A stretch of DNA of 64,000 nt from Flavivirga aquatica. Its GTDB lineage: Bacteria; Bacteroidota; Bacteroidia; Flavobacteriales; Flavobacteriaceae. The first letter of the stretch is position 1. The number at the start of each line of letters is the position of its first letter. The translations under genes were made by a program, and so were the position numbers. The notes under the pieces are model-generated. The model worked only from the letters and a program-made list of their open reading frames with translations, had not been told where the DNA came from and did not search any database. Of this stretch, positions 25,476-36,918 are shown piece by piece. Location of the stretch: assembly GCF_001747085.1 (NCBI RefSeq), contig NZ_MDJD01000007.1, forward strand, positions 434,001-498,000, given 5' to 3'.

Positions 25476-25667
25476 TTGGAGTCAAAATAAGATTAAACTT
25501 ACAAAAATAAATTGCTAATTAACGGGTTTAAATTGTAATTCCAAAGGCATAATCTAAAAAGTTATGTTTCTTTTAGATTTTAATAAAAAAGTTAAAATAT
25601 ATCAAGATGATATTCTTTAAAAATTTTCTTGTATAACTCTGACTCTTTTTTAACTCTAAAGAAGAAA

Positions 25668-27497
25668 TTAATCCTCGTTATTTTCCACAAATTTTCGCTC
25701 TAATTCTTCTTGAAATTCTTCCATAACTGGGCGCACTGTACTTTCTGGTAAGTCCGCTATTTTAATATACATTAAACCATCTACCGCATTATTAAAAAGC
25801 GGATCTACATTAAATGCTACCAAACGCGCATTCTGTTTAATATACTTTTTAAGAAGTACTGGAAGGCGTAAAGCACCTGGCTCTATTTCGTCAATGATCT
25901 TGTCGAATTTATTTAAATCGGCTTCTGTAGCATCAAAAACAAAATCTTTATCGGCATCTTTAAGTTTTACTTTAAACTCTTTTTTAGGGTGTACATATTG
26001 TGCCAAATAAGGGTCGTAGTAATGTGATTTCATAAACTCAATCATTAATGATTTTGAGAAATTTGAAAACTGATTACTTATACTTACACCTCCTATTAAA
26101 AACTTGTGTTCTGGGAAACGTAAAGTTGTATGAACTATACCTTTCCAAAGTAAAAATAAAGGCATTGGTTTTTGTTGATAGTCTTTAATAATAAAGGCTC
26201 GTCCCATTTCTATAGATTGACTCATCATTTTATAAAGCTCTGGTTCAAACCTAAATAGATCTTGTAAATAAAAACCATCAATACCATAACGTTCAAAAAT
26301 TTTAGACCCTAAACCCATTCTATAAGCTCCAGCTATAACTTTATTCTCATTGTCCCAAAGAAACATATGGTGGTAATAACTATCAAAAGTATCTAAATCT
26401 ATAGCTTCATTAGTACCTTCTCCAACCTCTCTAAAAGTAATTTCACGTAAGCGACCAATTTCATGAAGTATATTTGTAATACTTTCTGCTGGTGCTAGAA
26501 ATACTTCGTAATTTTTACTTTGTAATAACCTTCCATCTTTTTTTCTAAGTGCATCAATCTCTTTAGCCATTAATACTGCATCTACAGGAGTAACAATATT
26601 TTTAGGTGTTTTTGGAGTCTTTAAAGTAGACGAAATATTATCTAATATTTTGGATTTGTCTTCAAAAGAATTGGATAACATATACGTTTTTCTTCTTAAA
26701 AATTCTGTAAAATCTCCAAGTGTTGTATGTTCTTTTTGTGCTGCAACAGAAATAGGTTTTCCTATTCTAACCTTTATAACACGTCGCTTTTGCGTTAATA
26801 ACTCTGAAGGTAATTTAGCTGTTCTAAACGTGTCGCTTATTTTTGAAAGCTTATAAAACAACTTACTATTCTTAGCGTGAAAATAGATAGGAACTACAGG
26901 AACTTCTGCTTTTTTTATAAGCTTCATAGCAGCTTCTTCCCATGGTTTGTCAACTACTAATTTTCCATCACGATAAGTAGATACTTCTCCTGCAGGAAAA
27001 ATACCTAAAGGGTGTCCTTCTCTTAAATGTAAGATAGAATTTTTAAAACCTGCAATACTAGACTTTACATCCTTCCTGTCTTCAAAAGGGTTTACCGGCA
27101 TAATGTAAGGCTTTAAAGGCTCAATTCTATGAAGTAAAAAGTTTGCTATTATTTTAAAATCTTTACGTTGCTCAAGCATCAATTTTAAAAGCAAAATACC
27201 ATCAATTCCTCCAAGTGGATGATTGGAAATAGTAATATAAGCTCCGTCTTTTGGTAAACGTTTTAAATCTTCTTCTGGAATTTCAAACTTAATTTGAAAT
27301 TCATCTAATATGCCATTTAAAAAAGGTAATTCACTAAGATGTTTATTTCGGTTATAGACCTTGTTAAGAGTTGATATCTTAAGAACTTTCATTAAAAGCC
27401 AACCAATAAAAGTACCTATAAAACCATACTTATTCAATTGTATAGCTTTAGCAACTTCTTTTGGGGTTACTAATCCTGTATTTTGAGGTTTGGTCAT
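25668..27497 (-). CDS. OlsF-like bifunctional acyltransferase (PlsC-type plus GNAT-type)
   Basis: A 609-residue fusion. The N-terminal ~280 residues are a PlsC-like O-acyltransferase with NHPLGGIDG (His93, Asp99) and GIFPAGEVS. The C-terminal ~310 residues are an OlsB/hemolysin-like N-acyltransferase (IGRLREITFREVGEG, DTFDSYYHHMFLWD, then AYRMG). Together these make ornithine or glycine aminolipids in two steps, as described for OlsF in Serratia and Flavobacterium. Whether the head group is ornithine or glycine cannot be told. It follows aspartate kinase by 21 bases in one operon. Confidence 0.85.
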   Translation of the reverse strand: MTKPQNTGLVTPKEVAKAIQLNKYGFIGTFIGWLLMKVLKISTLNKVYNRNKHLSELPFLNGILDEFQIKFEIPEEDLKRLPKDGAYITISNHPLGGIDGILLLKLMLEQRKDFKIIANFLLHRIEPLKPYIMPVNPFEDRKDVKSSIAGFKNSILHLREGHPLGIFPAGEVSTYRDGKLVVDKPWEEAAMKLIKKAEVPVVPIYFHAKNSKLFYKLSKISDTFRTAKLPSELLTQKRRVIKVRIGKPISVAAQKEHTTLGDFTEFLRRKTYMLSNSFEDKSKILDNISSTLKTPKTPKNIVTPVDAVLMAKEIDALRKKDGRLLQSKNYEVFLAPAESITNILHEIGRLREITFREVGEGTNEAIDLDTFDSYYHHMFLWDNENKVIAGAYRMGLGSKIFERYGIDGFYLQDLFRFEPELYKMMSQSIEMGRAFIIKDYQQKPMPLFLLWKGIVHTTLRFPEHKFLIGGVSISNQFSNFSKSLMIEFMKSHYYDPYLAQYVHPKKEFKVKLKDADKDFVFDATEADLNKFDKIIDEIEPGALRLPVLLKKYIKQNARLVAFNVDPLFNNAVDGLMYIKIADLPESTVRPVMEEFQEELERKFVENNED

Positions 27498-27518
27498 AAG
27501 CGTAAATGTACTAAATTG

Positions 27519-28769
27519 TTATTTAGCCACTATTTGAACAGTTTCCTGGGTTAATTGTTTTAATAATATGATCTTATCTGTTTCTATTTCATTTATAGCA
27601 CTTTTATTGTAATGTCTAATGGTATAAAGTGATACGTTTTCATTACACGTTACTTTAAATTTTGCTTTTAAATGATGTAATAATTTGTCTAGGTTATTAT
27701 AGATATTGTCTACACAAACCGAAAAACTAATAGCCGAATTTTGAATAACATCTACCTTCATTTTATACAAATGTAATAGACTAAAAATTTCGCTAATATT
27801 TTGTTCGACAATGTATGAAAAATCTAAAGATGATAATGAAATTAATACTTGATTTTTCTTAATAATAAAACAAGGTATCATAGGATCTAAAATAACATCT
27901 TTTCCTATTTTGGTTCCAGGTGCTTCTGGATTTAAAAAGGATTTTACGTGCAAAGGTATTTCTTTTCCCTGTAAAGGTTGTAATGTTTTTGGATGAATTA
28001 CTGAGGCTCCATAAAAGGCTAATTCTATAGCCTCCCTATAAGATATTTTATTAAGCAGTTGTGCGCTCTCAAAATAACGAGGATCTGCATTTAAAACGCC
28101 TGGAACATCTTTCCAAATAGTAACCTGCTCTACATTTAAACAATACGCATAAATAGCTGCTGTATAATCACTACCTTCTCTACCAAGTGTGGTTGTGAAA
28201 TTGTTAGTATCACTACCTAAAAAGCCTTGTGTGATATTTAAAGTAGATATATTAAATTGAGAGGTTATTAAACGTTGTGTAGCTTCCCAATTAACATTGG
28301 CACTTCTGTAATAACTGTCTGTTTTAATATGGTTACGTACATCTATCCAATTATTTTTTATTTCTATGCTATTTAAATATTCACTTATAATAGTAGTTGA
28401 AACTAATTCACCGTAACCTATAACTTGATCGTAAACAAAATTATAATTGTGAGATTTATTTGTTTTAAAAAAAAGGCTTAATTCTTCAAAAAGGGTATTC
28501 ACTTTTTTTAAAGCAACATGATTTTCTATATCAAATAAGTCCAATACAATGTCATTGTGATATTTCTTTATGCCTTCTAGTGACTTTTGCAATTCTGCCT
28601 TATTTTCAAAATAATTTTTAATAAGACCTTCTATAGCATTAGTAGTTTTTCCCATAGCAGAAACCACTATAAGCGTATTAAGATAGCCTACCTTTTGCAA
28701 AATGGAAGCTAGATTCTTCACACTGTTTGCATCTTTTACTGAAGCTCCACCAAATTTAAATATTTGCAT
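27519..28769 (-). CDS. Aspartate kinase
   Basis: A 416-residue monofunctional aspartokinase. Kinase motifs are MQIFKFGGASVKD at the N terminus, IVVSAMGKTTNAIEGL, and TTLGREGSDYTAAIYA with the substrate Arg-Glu. The C-terminal ~120 residues form ACT domains, so feedback control by lysine or threonine is likely. It makes aspartyl phosphate for the lysine, threonine and methionine branches. It lies 1 base after the GNAT gene and 21 before the OlsF-like gene. Confidence 0.9.
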   Translation of the reverse strand: MQIFKFGGASVKDANSVKNLASILQKVGYLNTLIVVSAMGKTTNAIEGLIKNYFENKAELQKSLEGIKKYHNDIVLDLFDIENHVALKKVNTLFEELSLFFKTNKSHNYNFVYDQVIGYGELVSTTIISEYLNSIEIKNNWIDVRNHIKTDSYYRSANVNWEATQRLITSQFNISTLNITQGFLGSDTNNFTTTLGREGSDYTAAIYAYCLNVEQVTIWKDVPGVLNADPRYFESAQLLNKISYREAIELAFYGASVIHPKTLQPLQGKEIPLHVKSFLNPEAPGTKIGKDVILDPMIPCFIIKKNQVLISLSSLDFSYIVEQNISEIFSLLHLYKMKVDVIQNSAISFSVCVDNIYNNLDKLLHHLKAKFKVTCNENVSLYTIRHYNKSAINEIETDKIILLKQLTQETVQIVAK

Positions 28770-28770
28770 A

Positions 28771-29253
28771 TTATAATTTAGCTATATAACTTTTGATACC
28801 GTCTTCACTTAATTGAACCACGTCCCAATCACGCATAACACGTGCACCTTTTTTTTCATAAAATGTAATAGCAGGTTCATTCCAATCTAAAACTTCCCAA
28901 TTAATACGTTTAACACCTAAATGGTGTCCATATTTAATAACTTCATCTAAAAGAGCTGTCCCAATTCCTGTGCCACGCATTGATTGACTAACGATTAAAT
29001 CTTCAAGATGTAATGCTTTACCTTTCCATGTAGAATAGCGCTTATAAACTAAAGCAATACCTTCAATTTTAGAGTTTACTTCGGCGACAAAACAATGAAA
29101 TTCAGGGTGGTCTCCAAATCCATCATTTTCTAGATCTTCAACAGTAACTTCAACAGCATCAGGCTCTTTTTCAAAAATTGCTAATTCATTAATTAAATGA
29201 AGTACTTCAAGCATATCATTTTTCTTGGCATTTCTAATTGTAAACATCATCAT
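28771..29253 (-). CDS. GNAT acetyltransferase, diamine/thialysine acetyltransferase-like
   Basis: A 160-residue GNAT-fold enzyme. The acetyl-CoA loop is SQSMRGTGIGTALL, preceded by GKALHLEDLIV and followed by INWEVLDWNEPAITFYEKKGA, a pattern like the SSAT/thialysine acetyltransferase group. It probably acetylates a small amine. The first three codons are all ATG, so the exact start is uncertain by two residues. It is the first gene of the three-gene operon with aspartate kinase and the acyltransferase. Confidence 0.88.
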   Translation of the reverse strand: MMMFTIRNAKKNDMLEVLHLINELAIFEKEPDAVEVTVEDLENDGFGDHPEFHCFVAEVNSKIEGIALVYKRYSTWKGKALHLEDLIVSQSMRGTGIGTALLDEVIKYGHHLGVKRINWEVLDWNEPAITFYEKKGARVMRDWDVVQLSEDGIKSYIAKL

Positions 29254-29373
29254 TCTTATAATTAATCCAAATATAGTTTAAAGTTGAATCATTTAATAAC
29301 ATTTATCTTTAACGAAAACGTTGTAGTTAGTTAAAATTTATTGATATTTGTACGAATTAAAACGTATATCTTT

Positions 29374-30378
29374 ATGGCCCACAAAAAGCAAACCCTTGGA
29401 GAATTTATTATTGAAAACCAATCGTCGTTTAAATATTCTTCTGGTGAACTGTCCAGTCTTATCAATTCTATTCGATTAGCTGCCAAAGTTGTTAATCATG
29501 AAGTTAACAAAGCAGGTTTAGTTGATATTATTGGAGCTTCGGGAGATACTAATATACAAGGAGAAGATCAACAAAAGTTAGATGTATACGCTAATGAAAA
29601 GTTTATCCAAACACTTACAAATCGAAATATTGTTTGTGGAATTGCTAGTGAAGAAGAAGATGATTTCATTGCTATAAATAGTCAAGATGAAAATAATCAA
29701 AATAAATATGTTGTATTAATTGATCCTTTAGATGGTTCTTCAAATATTGATGTTAATGTTTCTGTAGGAACTATTTTTTCAATTTACAGACGAGTTACTC
29801 CCGTAGGTACTCCTGTAAAAATGGAAGATTTTTTACAAAAAGGAAATCAACAAGTAGCTGCAGGTTATGTCGTTTATGGTACATCTACTATGCTAGTATA
29901 TACAACCGGTGCTGGTGTAAATGGCTTTACATTGAATCCTGCTATAGGTTCATTTTATTTATCGCATCCTAATATGCAATTTCCAAAAGATGGCACGATC
30001 TATTCTGTAAACGAAGGAAATTATATTCATTTTCCTCAAGGTGTTAAAAATTATATTAAATATTGCCAGGAAGAAGAAGGCGATAGACCATATACCTCAA
30101 GATATATAGGTTCTTTAGTTTCCGATTTTCATAGAAATATGATTAAAGGCGGTATTTATATGTATCCTAAAAGTTCTAAAAACCCTAATGGTAAATTACG
30201 CTTGTTATATGAGTGTAATCCTATGGCTTTCTTAGCTGAACAGGCTAATGGAAGGGCTAGTGATGGATTTACAAGAATTATGGATATTGAACCTACAGAA
30301 TTACATCAAAGAGTACCACTTATTTGTGGAAGTAAAAATATGGTTGAAAAAGCTGAAATGTTTATGAGGAATGCTTAA
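29374..30378 (+). CDS. fbp: Class I fructose-1,6-bisphosphatase
   Basis: A 334-residue enzyme of gluconeogenesis. The opening [12 protein letters not shown], the metal site [20 protein letters not shown], the sugar-phosphate loop [16 protein letters not shown] and [20 protein letters not shown] are diagnostic. I start at the ATG at 29374 ([11 protein letters not shown]): the longer frame begins with TTG, adds a non-conserved leader and exceeds the usual length. It is monocistronic and diverges from the GNAT-aspartate kinase operon. Confidence 0.96.
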   Translation: MAHKKQTLGEFIIENQSSFKYSSGELSSLINSIRLAAKVVNHEVNKAGLVDIIGASGDTNIQGEDQQKLDVYANEKFIQTLTNRNIVCGIASEEEDDFIAINSQDENNQNKYVVLIDPLDGSSNIDVNVSVGTIFSIYRRVTPVGTPVKMEDFLQKGNQQVAAGYVVYGTSTMLVYTTGAGVNGFTLNPAIGSFYLSHPNMQFPKDGTIYSVNEGNYIHFPQGVKNYIKYCQEEEGDRPYTSRYIGSLVSDFHRNMIKGGIYMYPKSSKNPNGKLRLLYECNPMAFLAEQANGRASDGFTRIMDIEPTELHQRVPLICGSKNMVEKAEMFMRNA

Positions 30379-30407
30379 TTCTATTTTAAATACTAATTAA
30401 TTATAAT

Positions 30408-30441
30408 AAAAAATGCGAACCTTAAAAGGTTCGCATTTTTT
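30408..30441. terminator. Bidirectional terminator between fbp and gltD
   Basis: Arms AAAAATGCGAACCTT and complement around a 2-base loop, with T runs on both strands. Confidence 0.93.
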
Positions 30442-30472
30442 TTACACTTAATATATTAAATAAATAATAGTT

Positions 30473-31936
30473 TTACATAGCTACTAAATCACCAGCTGCA
30501 TTTTTAGTTGGTAAATTAGATTTCCCCATTAAGTAAATATCTACTTGACGTGCTGCTTCTCTACCTTCTGATATTGCCCAAACAATTAGAGACTGTCCTC
30601 GACGCATATCACCAGCTGTAAAGATATTAGGAACATTAGTCTGGTATTTACCATACTCTGCTTTATAGTTAGAACGATCATCTCTATCTAAACCTAATTT
30701 ATCGGCTAATGTGCTTTCTGGTCCTGTAAAACCAAGTGCTAGTAAAGCTAAGTCACAAGGCCATATCTTTTCGGTACCTTCAATTTCTATTAATTGAGGA
30801 CGTTGTCCAGGAACCATTTTCCATTCTACTTTTACGGTTTTTAACGCTGTTAATTTACCGTTTTCGTCTTTAATAAATTCTTTAGTATTTATTAACCAGT
30901 TACGCTCAACTCCTTCTTGGTGAGAAGACGATGTTTTAAGCTGTAATGGCCAAAAAGGCCAAGGTGTAGTTGGCGAACGATGTCCAGGAGGTTTCGGCAT
31001 AATCTCAAAATTAACTACCGATTTTGCTCCATGACGGTTCGACGTTCCTATACAATCTGAACCTGTATCACCACCACCTATTACAATAACATTTTTATCT
31101 GTTGCTAAAACTTGATCTTTAACTTCTTTACCAAATACAACTTTAGTTTGTTCCGTTAAGAAATCCATAGCCTGTACAACACCATCTGCATCAATACCAG
31201 GCGTTGGTAAGCTACGTCTTTCCGTAGCACCACCACATAATACTATAGAATCAAATGCTTTTAATGCTTCTACATCATAATTTACACCAACGTTTACATT
31301 GGTTTTAAACATGATACCTTCAGCTTCTAAAATAGCAACACGACGGTCTATAATTCCTTTTTCCATTTTGAAATTAGGAATTCCGTAACGTAGTAACCCA
31401 CCAACTTCATCATCTCTTTCAAAAACAGTTACCGTATGTCCTGCTCTGTTTAATTGTTGAGCTGCTGCTAAACCTGCTGGACCAGAACCAACTACAGCAA
31501 TAGTTTTTCCTGTTCTAGTTTTTGGTGGTTGTGGTTTAATCCAACCTTCTTTAAAGGCACGTTCAACAATATTTTTTTCAATATTTTCTATAGATACTGG
31601 ATCTTCTATAATACCTAGTACACAAGATTTCTCACATGGTGCTGGGCATAAACGCCCTGTAAACTCAGGGAAATTATTTGTTGAATGTAATATCCAAGAA
31701 GCTTTTTGCCATTCACCTTGATGAACCATATGATTAAAATCTGGAATTAAATTACCTAGCGGACAACCACTATGGCAAAATGGAATTCCACAATCCATAC
31801 AACGCGATCCTTGTTTGGTTATTTCGGTATCACTTAATGGTACTGTAAACTCTTTATAATGTTTTACACGATCCTCTACAGGTGTGTATGTTTCATCTTG
31901 TCTTTCAAATTCTTTAAATCCTGTTACTTTTCCCAT
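30473..31936 (-). CDS. gltD: Glutamate synthase small (NADPH) subunit
   Basis: A 487-residue flavoprotein feeding electrons from NADPH to GltB. The N terminus has the two [4Fe-4S] clusters ([17 protein letters not shown] near 47-63 and CPAPCEKSC near 97-105). It is followed by FAD-binding [15 protein letters not shown] and NADPH-binding [13 protein letters not shown]. It lies directly after gltB, so the two form an operon ending at the hairpin at 30.4 kb. Confidence 0.97.
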   Translation of the reverse strand: MGKVTGFKEFERQDETYTPVEDRVKHYKEFTVPLSDTEITKQGSRCMDCGIPFCHSGCPLGNLIPDFNHMVHQGEWQKASWILHSTNNFPEFTGRLCPAPCEKSCVLGIIEDPVSIENIEKNIVERAFKEGWIKPQPPKTRTGKTIAVVGSGPAGLAAAQQLNRAGHTVTVFERDDEVGGLLRYGIPNFKMEKGIIDRRVAILEAEGIMFKTNVNVGVNYDVEALKAFDSIVLCGGATERRSLPTPGIDADGVVQAMDFLTEQTKVVFGKEVKDQVLATDKNVIVIGGGDTGSDCIGTSNRHGAKSVVNFEIMPKPPGHRSPTTPWPFWPLQLKTSSSHQEGVERNWLINTKEFIKDENGKLTALKTVKVEWKMVPGQRPQLIEIEGTEKIWPCDLALLALGFTGPESTLADKLGLDRDDRSNYKAEYGKYQTNVPNIFTAGDMRRGQSLIVWAISEGREAARQVDIYLMGKSNLPTKNAAGDLVAM

Positions 31937-31940
31937 GACA

Positions 31941-34900
31941 CTATGCTGTTGTTAATTCTTCTACCATTTGTTCTTCAGTCTCTAAACGTATTAAAGCACG
32001 TTTGTATTCTGTTGGCATAACTCTTACAAATTTGCTTAAGCTAGTTTCCCAATCTGCTAACAGTACTTTCCCTTTATTACTATCTGTATAAAGAACATGC
32101 TTCTCAATCAATCCTTTTAAATCTGCAGCATCTTCTGGTAAGATATCTTCAAATTCAATAGTTTCTGTATTACATAATCCGTTTGTGAACTTATTTTCAG
32201 GATCATAAACATAAGCAATACCTCCACTCATACCTGCTGCAAAGTTTCTTCCTGTACTTCCAAGAACAACCACTTTACCTCCAGTCATATATTCACAACA
32301 ATGATCTCCAACACCTTCAACAACTGTTGTTGCTCCTGAGTTACGTACTGCAAAACGTTCTCCTGCTATACCATTAATATAAGCTTCTCCTTGAACAGCT
32401 CCAAATAAACATACATTACCTACAATAATGTTGTTCTCTGCTATGAAATCTGCTTTAGCTGGTTTTTTGATGATTAATTTAGCTCCAGATAATCCTTTAC
32501 CTAAATAATCATTTGTATTTCCTTCTACAGTAAATGTTAATCCATGTGCTCCAAAAGCTCCAAAACTTTGTCCGGCAGAACCTGTGAAGTTAATGTTTAA
32601 AGTATCTTCTGGTAAACCAAGATGACCATATATTTTAGAAATCTCGTTACTTACTATAGCGCCTACAGAACGATCTGTATTCTTTATAGGGTAATTTAAA
32701 TTGGTTTTTTCCTTTCTGTAAAGCGCTCTATGAGAGTCTTTCAATATTTGAAAATCAATAACATTATCTAAGTTATGGTCTTGTTTTTCTGTATTCTTAA
32801 CCGTTAATGATTTGTATGCTTCTGGTCTGTGTAGAATACTAGATAAATCTAAGCCTTTTGCTTTATAGTGTTTAATGGCTTTGTTTGCATTAATTTTATG
32901 CGTTTGCCCAACCATTTCAGTTAAAGTTCTAAACCCTAACTGTGCCATAATACCTCTTAATTCTTCAGCGATATAATAGAAGAAATTAATAACGTGTTCT
33001 GGGGTTCCTTTAAAGTTTTTGCGCAACTCTTTATCTTGTGTTGCGATACCAACTGGACAGGTATTTAAATGACACTTACGCATCATTATACATCCAGATG
33101 CTACTAAAGGAGCGGTAGCAAAACCAAATTCTTCTGCACCTAACAAGGCAGCAATAGCAACATCACGACCTGTTTTTAATTGACCATCACATTCTACAAC
33201 AATTCTACTTCTTAAGTTATTTAATACTAAAGTTTGCTGTGCTTCTGCTAAACCAAGTTCCCAAGGTAATCCTGCATGCTTTAAAGAAGTTAGTGGAGAT
33301 GCTCCTGTCCCACCATCGTATCCAGATATAAGTACAACATCTGCTTTTGCTTTAGATACACCGGCTGCAATGGTACCAACACCTACTTCTGATACTAGTT
33401 TAACATTAACTCGTGCTTCGCGATTTGCATTTTTTAAATCGTAAATTAATTGTGCTAAATCTTCGATAGAATAAATATCGTGATGTGGTGGCGGTGAAAT
33501 CAACCCTACAAAAGGTGTAGAATTACGCGCTGCAGCAATCCATGGCAATACTTTTTCACCTGGCAATTGTCCACCTTCTCCAGGTTTTGCACCTTGAGCC
33601 ATTTTAATTTGAATTTCTTTCGCATTAGTTAAATAGTGCGAAGTTACTCCAAAACGACCTGAGGCTACTTGTTTTATTGCTGAGTTACGGCTATCACCGT
33701 TTATATCTTTTTGAAAACGTTTTCTATCTTCTCCACCTTCACCAGAATTAGATTTTCCCCCAATACGGTTCATGGCAATGGCTAAGTTTTCATGGGCTTC
33801 TCTAGAAATAGACCCGTAAGACATGGCTCCTGTTTTAAAGCGCTTTACGATATCTGTCCATGGTTCTACTTCATCTAAAGGAATAGGGTCTAAGTTATCA
33901 AATTCGAATAACCCACGAATGGTCATTAAATTCTCTGACTGCTCATTTATTGCTTTTGCGTAAACATTGTAACTTTTTTGATCACTTAATCTAACTGCTT
34001 GTTGTAGTTTAGATACGGTTGTTGGATTGAATAAGTGGCGTTCGCCGTTACGTCTCCATCTATAATCTCCACCAATATTTAATCCTAGCTGTTTATCAAT
34101 TGTACTATCTGGATACGCTAATTTGTAACGCTCATTAATTTCTTTTTCAATTTCATATAATCCAATACCTTCAATTCTTGAAGCAGTATATGGGAAATAT
34201 TTTTCAACAAATTGAGAATTGAATCCAACAATTTCAAAAATTTGAGAACCTCTATACGAATGTAATGTTGAAATTCCAATTTTGTTCATCACTTTTAAGA
34301 TACCTTTTCCTATGGCTTTATTGAAATTATCAACAGCTTTTTGCTCGTCCATTCCAGTAATAAAACCTTCTTTTACTTGAGAACGGATAATTTCATTTAC
34401 CATATAAGGATTAACAGCACTAGCTCCATAACCAAATAATGTAGCAAAATGATGTGGCTCACGTGGTTCTGCTGATTCAATAATAATATCGAAATTAGAA
34501 CGCTTACGTAGCCTATTTAATTGATGATTAACATAAGAACATGCTAATAAACAAGGTATAGGAGCGAATTCTTTATTTACTCCTCTATCTGAAAGAATAA
34601 TAATATTAGTTTTTCTTTCTAATGCTTTTTCAATTTGAGTAATAATATTTTCAAGAGCATCTTCTAACCCATTAAGACCTTGTGCTTTTGGGTATAATAT
34701 TTCAATCGTTTCAGCTTTGAAACTCTCAATGTTTATAGCTCTAATTTTTTCTAAATCGGCATTCGAAATAACCGGATTTTGAATTCTTAGTTTTCTACAT
34801 TGTCTTTCAGTAATACTAAAGATATTTCTATCCTTACCAAGATTTAAACTAATATCTGTTACAATTTCTTCACGAATTCCATCTAAAGGTGGATTGGTAA

Positions 34901-36455
34901 CTTGCGCAAATAATTGCTTAAAATAATTTGATATTAATTGAGGCCTATCTGATAAAACTGCTAAAGGTGTATCGATACCCATCGATCCTAAAGCTTCTTT
35001 ACCAACAATAGCCATAGGAGTAATAACTTCTTGAATGTCTTCAAAAGTATAATTGAATAAACGTTGTCTTGTTTTGATATCGATAGTCTCAATTGGACAA
35101 GTTTCATTCGTATAAGGCACATCTTTTAAATGTAATCTTGTTTGATCTAACCATTCTTTATATGGTCTTTCTGAAACAATTTTACTTTTAATCTCCTCAT
35201 CCTCAATAATGCGTCCTTTATTCATATCTACCAAGAACATTTTTCCTGGCTCTAACCTACCATGTTTTTCTACATCTTCTGGCTCAACGTTTACTACCCC
35301 AATTTCAGAAGACATAATTAGCTTACCACTTTTAGTAACGGTATATCTTGAAGGTCTTAATCCATTACGGTCTAATAAAGCTCCAACATAATCCCCATCT
35401 GTAAAAGGAACAGAAGCTGGTCCATCCCATGGTTCCATAATACATGCATTATACTCGTAGAACGCTTTACGTTCTTCGGACATCGTTTGGTGTTTTTCCC
35501 AAGCTTCAGGAATCATCATCATCATAATTTCTGGTAATGATCTTCCTGTATGTGTTAACAATTCAACAACCATATCCATAGAAGCAGAGTCTGACTTTCC
35601 TGGTAAAATAATTGGGAATAACTTATCTATTTGCGAACCGAATACATCACTTTTCATGATTTCTTCACGCACACGCATTCTACTAACATTTCCACGTAAG
35701 GTGTTAATCTCACCATTTTGACACATAAAACGGAACGGTTGTGCTAGTTCCCATGTAGGCATTGTGTTAGTTGAAAAACGTTGATGTACTAAAGCGAGTC
35801 TAGTCACCAAATCTATTTGTTGTAAATCTGTATAATAAGGCCCAATATCCTCAGGCATTATAATACCTTTATATATTAAGGTTGTGTTTGATAAACTTGG
35901 CACATAAAAATAACTACTCTCAGAAGTTTTAGATTCTCTAATAGTATGTTCCGTAATTTTACGAGCTGCGTATAGTTTTGCTTTGAAGTCTGCTTCACTA
36001 ATAGCATCTGTTTTCCCAATAAATAGTTGTTCTATGTTAGGTTCTGATGCTAATGCAATTTCTCCTAATTGAGAAGAATCAACAGGAACTTCTCTCCATC
36101 CTAAAACAGAAAGCCCTTGTGCTTTAATTTCTTCTTCAAAAGTGATTTTACAAAATTTGTATTGGTTTGATGCTTTAGGTAAAAACACCATACCTACAGC
36201 ATATTCTCTTTGATTAGGAATATCAAATTCGCATACACGTTTAAAATAATCATGAGGGATATCTATTAACAAACCAGCACCATCACCAGTTTTCCCATCA
36301 GCACTTACACCACCACGGTGTTCTAATTTTACTAGAATTTCTAACGCATCGTGGATAATTTGATTTGTCTTCTCTCCTTTAAGATTACAAATAAAACCTG
36401 CGCCACAGTTTTCATGTTCAAATTCTGGCAAATATAGTCCTTGTTTCTTCAGCAT
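31941..36455 (-). CDS. gltB: Glutamate synthase large subunit
   Basis: A 1504-residue protein combining glutamine amidotransferase, central, FMN/[3Fe-4S] synthase and C-terminal GXGXG domains. Cys17 in [11 protein letters not shown] is the nucleophile exposed when the short propeptide is cut. The cluster cysteines are in [19 protein letters not shown]. The ATG at 36455 (MLKKQGLYL) is preferred over an in-frame TTG three codons earlier. With gltD it makes two glutamates from glutamine and 2-oxoglutarate. It diverges from the porin-PII-amt operon, making a nitrogen-assimilation locus. Confidence 0.97.
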   Translation of the reverse strand: MLKKQGLYLPEFEHENCGAGFICNLKGEKTNQIIHDALEILVKLEHRGGVSADGKTGDGAGLLIDIPHDYFKRVCEFDIPNQREYAVGMVFLPKASNQYKFCKITFEEEIKAQGLSVLGWREVPVDSSQLGEIALASEPNIEQLFIGKTDAISEADFKAKLYAARKITEHTIRESKTSESSYFYVPSLSNTTLIYKGIIMPEDIGPYYTDLQQIDLVTRLALVHQRFSTNTMPTWELAQPFRFMCQNGEINTLRGNVSRMRVREEIMKSDVFGSQIDKLFPIILPGKSDSASMDMVVELLTHTGRSLPEIMMMMIPEAWEKHQTMSEERKAFYEYNACIMEPWDGPASVPFTDGDYVGALLDRNGLRPSRYTVTKSGKLIMSSEIGVVNVEPEDVEKHGRLEPGKMFLVDMNKGRIIEDEEIKSKIVSERPYKEWLDQTRLHLKDVPYTNETCPIETIDIKTRQRLFNYTFEDIQEVITPMAIVGKEALGSMGIDTPLAVLSDRPQLISNYFKQLFAQVTNPPLDGIREEIVTDISLNLGKDRNIFSITERQCRKLRIQNPVISNADLEKIRAINIESFKAETIEILYPKAQGLNGLEDALENIITQIEKALERKTNIIILSDRGVNKEFAPIPCLLACSYVNHQLNRLRKRSNFDIIIESAEPREPHHFATLFGYGASAVNPYMVNEIIRSQVKEGFITGMDEQKAVDNFNKAIGKGILKVMNKIGISTLHSYRGSQIFEIVGFNSQFVEKYFPYTASRIEGIGLYEIEKEINERYKLAYPDSTIDKQLGLNIGGDYRWRRNGERHLFNPTTVSKLQQAVRLSDQKSYNVYAKAINEQSENLMTIRGLFEFDNLDPIPLDEVEPWTDIVKRFKTGAMSYGSISREAHENLAIAMNRIGGKSNSGEGGEDRKRFQKDINGDSRNSAIKQVASGRFGVTSHYLTNAKEIQIKMAQGAKPGEGGQLPGEKVLPWIAAARNSTPFVGLISPPPHHDIYSIEDLAQLIYDLKNANREARVNVKLVSEVGVGTIAAGVSKAKADVVLISGYDGGTGASPLTSLKHAGLPWELGLAEAQQTLVLNNLRSRIVVECDGQLKTGRDVAIAALLGAEEFGFATAPLVASGCIMMRKCHLNTCPVGIATQDKELRKNFKGTPEHVINFFYYIAEELRGIMAQLGFRTLTEMVGQTHKINANKAIKHYKAKGLDLSSILHRPEAYKSLTVKNTEKQDHNLDNVIDFQILKDSHRALYRKEKTNLNYPIKNTDRSVGAIVSNEISKIYGHLGLPEDTLNINFTGSAGQSFGAFGAHGLTFTVEGNTNDYLGKGLSGAKLIIKKPAKADFIAENNIIVGNVCLFGAVQGEAYINGIAGERFAVRNSGATTVVEGVGDHCCEYMTGGKVVVLGSTGRNFAAGMSGGIAYVYDPENKFTNGLCNTETIEFEDILPEDAADLKGLIEKHVLYTDSNKGKVLLADWETSLSKFVRVMPTEYKRALIRLETEEQMVEELTTA

Positions 36456-36493
36456 AATCAACAAATTTTAGTTTAAAAACTTGAGTTGGAGCG

Positions 36494-36523
36494 CTAAGAT
36501 ATGGACTAGAACTTAAATTACAA
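36494..36523 (-). promoter_or_regulatory. Candidate gltBD promoter
   Basis: On the minus strand TTG (36523-36521), a 19-base spacer and TATCTTAG (36501-36494) fit the Bacteroidota promoter with one mismatch in the -7 box. It would give a leader of about 33 bases before the gltB ATG. Confidence 0.4.
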
Positions 36524-36822
36524 TAAATGGTATTTCATTATTTCGATATTAAACGATAAGTCCAGATAAAAATAATTATATATCAATATTACTCTTATTT
36601 ATTAATAAATATTCAATACGCTAATTTCAACAATAAATGCACATATCTGAAATAACTCCAACAAAAAACTGCATTAATAAAAATAATATCATAAAATCGT
36701 AGCAAAAACTGACAATAATTCAAACAATGCCGTTATAGAAAAATCAAAAAATCAAAAAAAATAACATAATACCTATAAAAAAACAGGGTAAAATATAAAA
36801 TATTAACAAAAATTTCTGAATA
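36524..36822. other. AT-rich middle of the gltB/porin divergent region
   Basis: No gene or RNA seen. The stretch is very AT-rich with several A runs. It separates the candidate gltBD promoter from the porin-PII-amt promoter. Confidence 0.4.
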
Positions 36823-36866
36823 ACCCCTATTTTTTATGGGGGTAAAAGGTTTTTAACATAGTTTTG
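36823..36866 (+). promoter_or_regulatory. Promoter and inverted-repeat operator of the porin-PII-amt operon
   Basis: TAGTTTTG (36859-36866) matches the -7 box TAnnTTTG, but no TTTG stands in the -33 position. That place is taken by an inverted repeat with ACCCC on the left and GGGGGT on the right of a T-rich centre (36823-36843), its middle ~26 bases before the -7 box. This is what an activator-dependent promoter would look like, presumably answering to nitrogen state. The regulator is unknown. Confidence 0.55.
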
Positions 36867-36918
36867 CGCTGTTCTTAGTATAATTAACCAAAAAAAACAA
36901 TAACTTAAATTAAACATT

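Noticed and set aside
29341-29373. TTG-initiated extension of fbp
   Set aside because: The ATG at 29374 gives the usual 334-residue enzyme; the extra residues are not part of the family.
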